From Moniliophthora roreri (Eukaryota > Basidiomycota > Agaricomycetes > Agaricales > Marasmiaceae): DNA of 64,000 nt. The DNA is taken from contig LATX02000200.1 of the NCBI GenBank assembly GCA_001466705.2, forward strand, positions 2,170,001-2,234,000. Reading direction: 5' to 3'. The first letter of the stretch is position 1. Every line of letters starts with the position of its first letter. Both the position numbers and the translations under genes were made by a program. The notes beneath the pieces are model-generated. The model was given only the letters and a program-made list of their open reading frames with translations. It ran no database searches and was not told the DNA's origin. Shown one piece after another: positions 58,659 to 64,000 of this stretch.

Positions 58659-59232
58659 TGTTACATTACTTGTGCAGCAACGACAACTAACACCACAATG
58701 ACACAGTGGCACTAAAGGTTCAAGTTCGAGTTCACTAGCAGAGCTAGGTTCAGAAGATTGTTCATTGGGTTAAAACACAAGTTGATTAACTAGGTCAAGC
58801 TGAGGAGCTTAGACCTAGATCTCTATCTACTTATACACTGTTTGTATCTACTAAGTTGTACATTGTTAACAGTCGCAACTTGGTATACAAAGATATGAAT
58901 TGGTATGCAAATAGTTCCTGAAGAGAAAGATGAAATCATAATTATATCATAACCAAAGTCATTGTGATGTCAGAGATGAAATCAAGATGATGTCATGAAA
59001 TGATATCATAAATAAGAAACTGATAGAAACTAATAGAATAATGACGTCGAGATGAAATCATTAATGAAATCATGATGACGTCTTAAATATTATGGAAAGC
59101 ATAGGGAGAAAAGGGGGCTGGGAAGGTGTACGAGTCCAGATGTTAATGGGAAGCATAGGTAAAAAAGGGAAAAGTAGTGCTAAAGAGTGCTAAAGAAAGC
59201 AAAGAAAAGTGAAAGAAAAAGTGTCTGTAACA
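58659..59232 (-). repeat. Gypsy-1 5' LTR
   Basis: 574 bp, begins tgttacattacttgtgc and ends gtgtctgtaaca. Followed by the target duplication gtatt and P450 copy 2 sequence. Confidence 0.9.
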
Positions 59233-59943
59233 GTATTCAGTTAGTTACTCCCGATCAGTGAAGAATCACGTCACTTACATTCAAATATAGACACAAAAGT
59301 TATCTGGATCATTCAGTAGATTTACAAGGAATCCTTGAGTCTTCTCTGTCTGGACAGGTAGATATTCCAAGGCAGTAGAGTTTCGGAGCCCCTTCTGAAA
59401 GATTTGACAATGCTGGCACCACATTTCACTGTATGGCATAAAGGCTGCATACCAAATGTGGGAGCAGGAGTGACACCGACATGAGGACTTGCGAAAGCCA
59501 ACAGTCGTCCAGCCCGTTCTAAATCACACATTGAGTTCTGGAGAAGAGGTACCACAAACTAAATGCACAAGTCAAGTGTAGCAAGATATGGCCTTTCTGA
59601 GTAGATTCAAGACTATTTCTCAAATAGTTCATGAGCAAGTTCATGAGAGTTTATGACTATGCAATGCTGTCCAAGAACTTCAAAGTGAACAAGATCTCTG
59701 CCTGGACAATGGTGCCTCATCAAAACCAAGCATTCTAGACAGAAGGATGATCATACCATACAAACAGCCCCATTTAGAGAAAATCTTCCAAGGTTTTACT
59801 GTGGGGATGTTGAAAAGGTTCCTGATGAGAGGCCATGGCTTAGGACCTGGAGGATATCTTGAAAACCATCTGGTTGACCTGCAGTACCAAATCAGAAAGC
59901 TGGCCAGCAATGCTGAAGCAATCAAGTAAGATATAGAGTCCAT

Positions 59944-61370
59944 CTGGTGGGGGTAAATTGGATGGAATGTCAGCTGCTCAGGACTTATAAATGACATCTA
60001 CCTTACATGTGTCTGAGGAACTGACACAGAAGCTTGATCTGGGCACCAAAAAGGATGTAATTTGCTGTTCTCTTTTCCTGAAGCAGATAAAGCTTATGCT
60101 AATGCTGAGCCAATGGGCTTTCACTTGATGTGCAGAATGAACTTGGGAGAAAGATATTGTGACGAGAGCTATACTCTGCATTGAACAGAGCAAAAGTCAC
60201 ACTAGGCCTTCCATGAATGAATAATTTACTCACCAGGCAGCAATATAATGTAGCTCCCAAACTATACATCATACTAAAGGAAAGTCCCAGAGAATTCACA
60301 GTTCTCCTTCATCTAGACTCCACACCGAATGACTCGGAATATGAATAAGTTGTGATGTTGCATCAAAGAGTGTTTATCATTGACAAGACATGATGTACAA
60401 AATGATCAAATACGAGTCTGAGTTTGCAAGGATTTCTTATACTATGGAAGGTATAAGATGGGTGGGGAAAGTTGCAGACTAGTAGATTGTTTTATTTGGT
60501 TTGTTTTGCTGTTCTGCTAAGTTAGCAGTGCTTCGCTCTCATCATTGGCTAGCCACAGAGAGTTTCTGCAAAACCACAACATCAGAGAACAGGCTCATGA
60601 TTGCCATCAGACTCTGATGGCCCGCTGCGGCAAGTCCATGAGCTCTCAGAAGAGTGACAATGATGATAGTGATTTCATCAACTGATGCTCTGTTGAAGAA
60701 ACAACAGAAGAAACAGTTTGGTACATAAAGGGAAGCAGGTATGTAGCGTTTGACTGCATCCTTCAGGGGAGCTGAGTTTGAAATTTGAATCTTGATATCT
60801 GCATTTTTCCCTCTGACCTTTTCTCATCTGATGAGGAAGACCAATGGTGACTCACTAGTACTCACAACTTTGGCGAACACTCAATCAACTATTGAGTAAC
60901 CCAATCCCCATGATCATCGGGGGACAAATTGTTTTCAAATTATGATAAGCATTGAAATGATGGATCGCTTAGACACAGGCTGTTTTGGTTATGAGTACTT
61001 TCAACTTCAGGTATGTTGGCCACTCCATTTGTTCACTGCCCTCGAAGCCCAGTAGATGTCCTGAGGTCTGGCCTGACTACAGTTGTCTAATGAAATGCTG
61101 TCTATGTTGGTAGGAATGAAAGAGGATTCAGCACACTGAATATGTCCATTTTTCGTTTAATCCCAAGGTTGTTGCTCATTAGGTTCAGAGGTTGTGATGT
61201 AAAGAATAAAGATCACATGCTGTAGCACCTTGAGACCACCAGGATCATATCTGATTCCATTATTTTTAGATGTTTGCAGACACAGTGCCAATGTTTATCA
61301 TTGCTGAGCATGGACGATGTATTTGGTCCTTTACTATAGACAAATACTCTTGTCATTGTGAGTGAAGGAA
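59944..61370. other. 5' flank of P450 copy 2
   Basis: Diverged copy of 37370-38830 with no gene. CpG is much scarcer than in the copy 1 flank. Confidence 0.7.
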
Positions 61371-63495
61371 TGGAGCTTTAGGTAGCTAATCCCAATGCAA
61401 GGGCTCTTGCTTTGTCCGACCTTGGTGTAATGCTGCAGTGAAACTCTCCTGGATGACTAGAGAATCAAATCAGAGTCAACCAGGGTTCCAATGAGCATTC
61501 ACATACCTGAATACATTGTCTGAGTAAACAACATTGATATCAATCTTGTTTCCAGCTTCATCCTTTGCTTTTGTGATATTGAAAGCAGCTAAAACTAGAG
61601 CTATTCCAGCCCATATGCTTTCCAAAGCCAAGTATCACCCAGGACAAATATGCCTTCCTAGGAGCTATCTATTAATGTGCAATTGACAGGATAACAGGAT
61701 ACCATTCATATACTGAATCCAAAAATGAAAGTCATCTCATCATTGTTGCATGTGCCATTCTCTGTCAGGTATCTTCCAGGAATGAATGACTTAGGATCAG
61801 AGTATACACTTTCATCTCATGTCATAGCCCTGGCAAAGAGGCATAAACATGGGCCAGACTCAGAGAATAAATCCATTTATCATATGTTAGCAGCTATGGG
61901 GGTACCTGGAAGGTTGATTGATATCAGACTATTGGCCTAAAAGTCAACAATACAGACCTTTAGGCAGGATGTATCCGTTCACGGTGTCATCACTGAGTGC
62001 TGCATGGAAGAAACCAAGAGGTGCTACTGGACATCAACATGAAGTTTCCCACAAGACTGATTCAATATATGGCAACTTTAGATGGTTATTGTAAGTTGGT
62101 AGTCAGTCTTTGCCAACAACACAGTCGATTTCTTCTTGAGCTTGCTTCTGCACCTGAGAGTAGGTTGCCATTGCTAAGAAAAATGATTCAAAAGCTGCTA
62201 CCATCTACACAAGCAACTCAAGTCAATACTGTTGACAATCTCTAGAGGGAAACATATGGTGTCAGCACCAGCTAGACAATCAATATTAGAATTGGGATAT
62301 TTGTGAAGAATGCACTAGCATACCAGCATATGCAGTAGCACAGACATGTTTGATTGTTAGCTCTTGCTCAGAATCCTCTTTACCAGTGGACCAGGATCAA
62401 TTCAGATATTTGGCCAAAAAAGATGATTTCCTGTTGGAACCAGAGTTCTAAGGGCCAACATCAAATAGAAGTTATGAAAGGGAAGAATGTAAATAATAAA
62501 CACATACAATCCAGTCTATTGCAAGAGCATAAGGCTTTTCAACCATATTATCAATCCATGTTCAACATTAACACATAATGTACTGGAAACCACATCCCAG
62601 CAACCATGTGGGAAGGTGACACATGAAAGGAAAGATATTCACAATGGCAGCAGAAGGTTTCCCTAAACTGATTAAAGTCCCATCAGCCTTTTCAGCCAAT
62701 TCAACAAAGTAGCCATTGGTCAAAGCAATATCATAGCTATAAATCATGCCCATTATGATTGCAGCAGCCAGGCTGTCATCACTCGAGTTAGTTACCTGAG
62801 GTGTGTGTGAAATTGCATTGCTCATGTTTGAATGTGGGCACAGAAGTTGTCTGGGTCATTCAGTAGATTTACAAGGAATTCTCGGGCCTTCTCCATCTGA
62901 ACAGGTAGATATTCTGATTCAGCTGAGTCTTGAAGCCCCTCCTGAAAGATTTGACGATGTTGGCACCATGTTTCACTGTATGGCATGAAAGCTGCACACC
63001 AGACAGTTGATTGCATGATCGGGAGTGGCACTGACATAAGAGGACCTACAGAAGGAAACAGTTGTCCAGCCCATCCTGAACCACACATTGAACTCTGGAG
63101 AAAGAAGATACCACAAACTAAACATACAAGTCAAGCATGGCAAGATATAGTCAATCTGAGTAGATCCGAGAGCATTTCTTGAATAGTTCATGAGCGAGTT
63201 CATGAGAGTTTATGACTATGCTATGCTGCCTGAGGACTTCAAAGTGAACAAGATCTCTACCTGGATAATCATGTCTGTCAAAACATTCCAGACAGAAGGA
63301 TGATCATACCATACTATACAAACAGCCCCATTCGGAGAATACTTTCCAAGGCTTTGTTGAGAGTACATTGAGGAGATTCCCAATGAGTGGCTATGGCTGA
63401 GGACCTGGAGGATATCTTGAGAAATGTCTGGTTGGCCTATGATACCAAACCACGAAGACGGCCAGAAATGCCAGAACGACTGAGTAATGGTACAT
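61371..63495 (-). pseudogene. Cytochrome P450 copy 3, decayed
   Basis: The ATG at 63495 begins MYHYSVVLAFLAVFVVWYH, followed by RYPPGPQP and then TAG where copy 1 has Trp (KPWPLIGN). The heme loop reads RHICPG followed by TGA in place of the Arg of GRHLA. Other frames are short. Recognisable pieces remain, for example MPYSETWCQHRQIF and KLAEFFVN-like fragments near 62870. Changes relative to copy 1 are again mostly C-to-T or G-to-A. No retroelement interrupts this copy. Confidence 0.88.
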
Positions 63496-64000
63496 CAGGT
63501 GGTATGAGTAAGATGGAATGTCAACTAAAGTTTGGGACTTGTTCAGTATAAATACCTGTGTGTCACTTCATGACATGCATGACATATGATCCTCCTGAAG
63601 TAGAAGCAAGTTGTGCATTTCCATTCAGCATATTGGATGATCAATTAATATTGTTACTATATATCAATGCACAGTCATACACGGGCAGATGAGATGTTTT
63701 CTATCACTCACTGGCCAGCATTATTGCTCTTTTTTGAAGGATCATGCCTAGACATTTGTGGTTCTTCATCAGTGCAATAAAACTTGGAATAAGTACCATT
63801 GTAGCCTATTGCATTGCATTGTATCTCACAGTTGGATGGCCTGAAAGAGGGTACCAATTGAACTCTGAAAACAAACCATGGACTTCTCTATTCAGCAGCA
63901 CAAGGGACTATCCTGGGACCACCTGTTTACTGTACAGTCAAGTGACAGCAATATCTGTTAATGCTGGTATATGTGTTTATGGATTACCATGCTCAAGGGC
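63496..64000. other. 5' flank of P450 copy 3
   Basis: No gene seen. A TATA-like tataaata lies at about 63548. The sequence continues CpG-poor to the window end. Confidence 0.5.

Larger units (their letters stand above)
44410..59232 (-). mobile_element. Chromodomain Ty3/gypsy element (outer element, gypsy-1)
   Basis: Bounded by 574-bp LTRs at 44410-44983 and 58659-59232 (tgtta...taaca ends) and by the 5-bp duplication gtatt (44405-44409 and 59233-59237). On the minus strand the order is gag, protease, reverse transcriptase, RNase H, integrase, chromodomain, then a 3' accessory region. A second gypsy element (49444-56747) is inserted between protease and reverse transcriptase. Removing it leaves about 7.5 kb, a normal size. 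The reading continues cleanly across the insertion (LSA then SQVLAQAHE). Confidence 0.92.
38830..59943 (-). pseudogene. Cytochrome P450 copy 2, split by two retroelements and decayed
   Basis: The 5' part (ATG 59943, then MDSISYLIASALLASFLIWY) lies right of the gypsy element. The middle lies at 41918-43188. The last exon lies at about 38830-38930, left of the copia element. Compared with copy 1, residue changes are mostly of the type made by C-to-T or G-to-A: Arg to Cys/Trp, Gly to Arg, Asp to Asn, Glu to Lys. The heme loop reads RHSCSGQHLA instead of RRICPGRHLA, keeping the Cys but losing Arg and Pro. Frames are also interrupted by small indels. The target-site duplications acata and gtatt show both elements landed inside an existing P450 gene. 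Confidence 0.9.
38796..61340. repeat. P450 tandem unit 2, expanded by nested insertions
   Basis: Subtracting the copia element, the gypsy element with its nested insertions and the duplicated overlap (with target duplications) leaves about 3.53 kb, close to unit 1. This supports the proposed order of events. Confidence 0.8.

Overview
This window looks like a nuclear contig from a mushroom-forming basidiomycete (Agaricomycetes). The support is: genes split by many 46-60 bp GT..AG introns; Hat1, fungal PdxT/Sno and a secreted gamma-glutamyltranspeptidase (GGT); a DUF6593-type protein, a family known mainly from basidiomycetes; a P450 of the agaric multicopy type; and chromodomain Ty3/gypsy plus Ty1/copia retroelements. 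No rRNA, tRNA or CRISPR was recognised. All exon models were built by eye from splice sites, reading frames and comparison between paralogues.

Left part (1-29 kb): two housekeeping genes, HAT1 (+, 5327-7173) and pdxT (-, 7397-8306), converge on each other. They sit inside a local expansion of C2H2 zinc-finger genes, here named ZnF-A to ZnF-F. Five encode a long Ser/Thr/Pro-rich region followed by two C-terminal fingers, with a ~50 bp intron at the same codon position near the end of finger 1; the sixth (ZnF-D) is a pseudogene. The cluster grew in at least two ways. A tandem duplication of about 6.3 kb (about 7.96-13.57 kb and 14.24-20.15 kb) carried a piece of pdxT plus two finger genes. A dispersed inverted duplication links ZnF-A with its upstream region (1.0-4.2 kb) to ZnF-F with its upstream region (23.9-27.1 kb). 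Much of the remaining sequence is decayed duplicated DNA.

Middle (29-38 kb): GGT (-), a small predicted secreted protein (-), a DUF6593 protein (-) and an intact cytochrome P450 (-), all on one strand and CpG-rich.

Right part (38-64 kb): the P450 unit (~3.55 kb) is present in triplicate. Copy 1 is intact and copies 2 and 3 are pseudogenes. Copy 2 was broken by a copia-type element (38961-41917, target duplication acata) and by a chromodomain gypsy element (44410-59232, target duplication gtatt). The gypsy element was itself hit by a second gypsy element (49444-56747), whose gag holds a further LTR-like insertion. This whole region is CpG-poor. The retroelement frames and P450 copy 3 are broken largely by TGA codons where CGA (Arg) would be one CpG-to-TpG change away, which points to methylation-driven (RIP-like) decay confined to repeats.

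A single N at 43554 separates two apparently identical 1220-bp stretches, most likely an unmerged contig overlap. Most notable signals: the finger-gene cluster with its embedded intron and 11-bp micro-exon, the CGA-to-TGA pattern, an antisense ORF inside the second gypsy element, and a double zinc-knuckle frame at the 3' end of the first.
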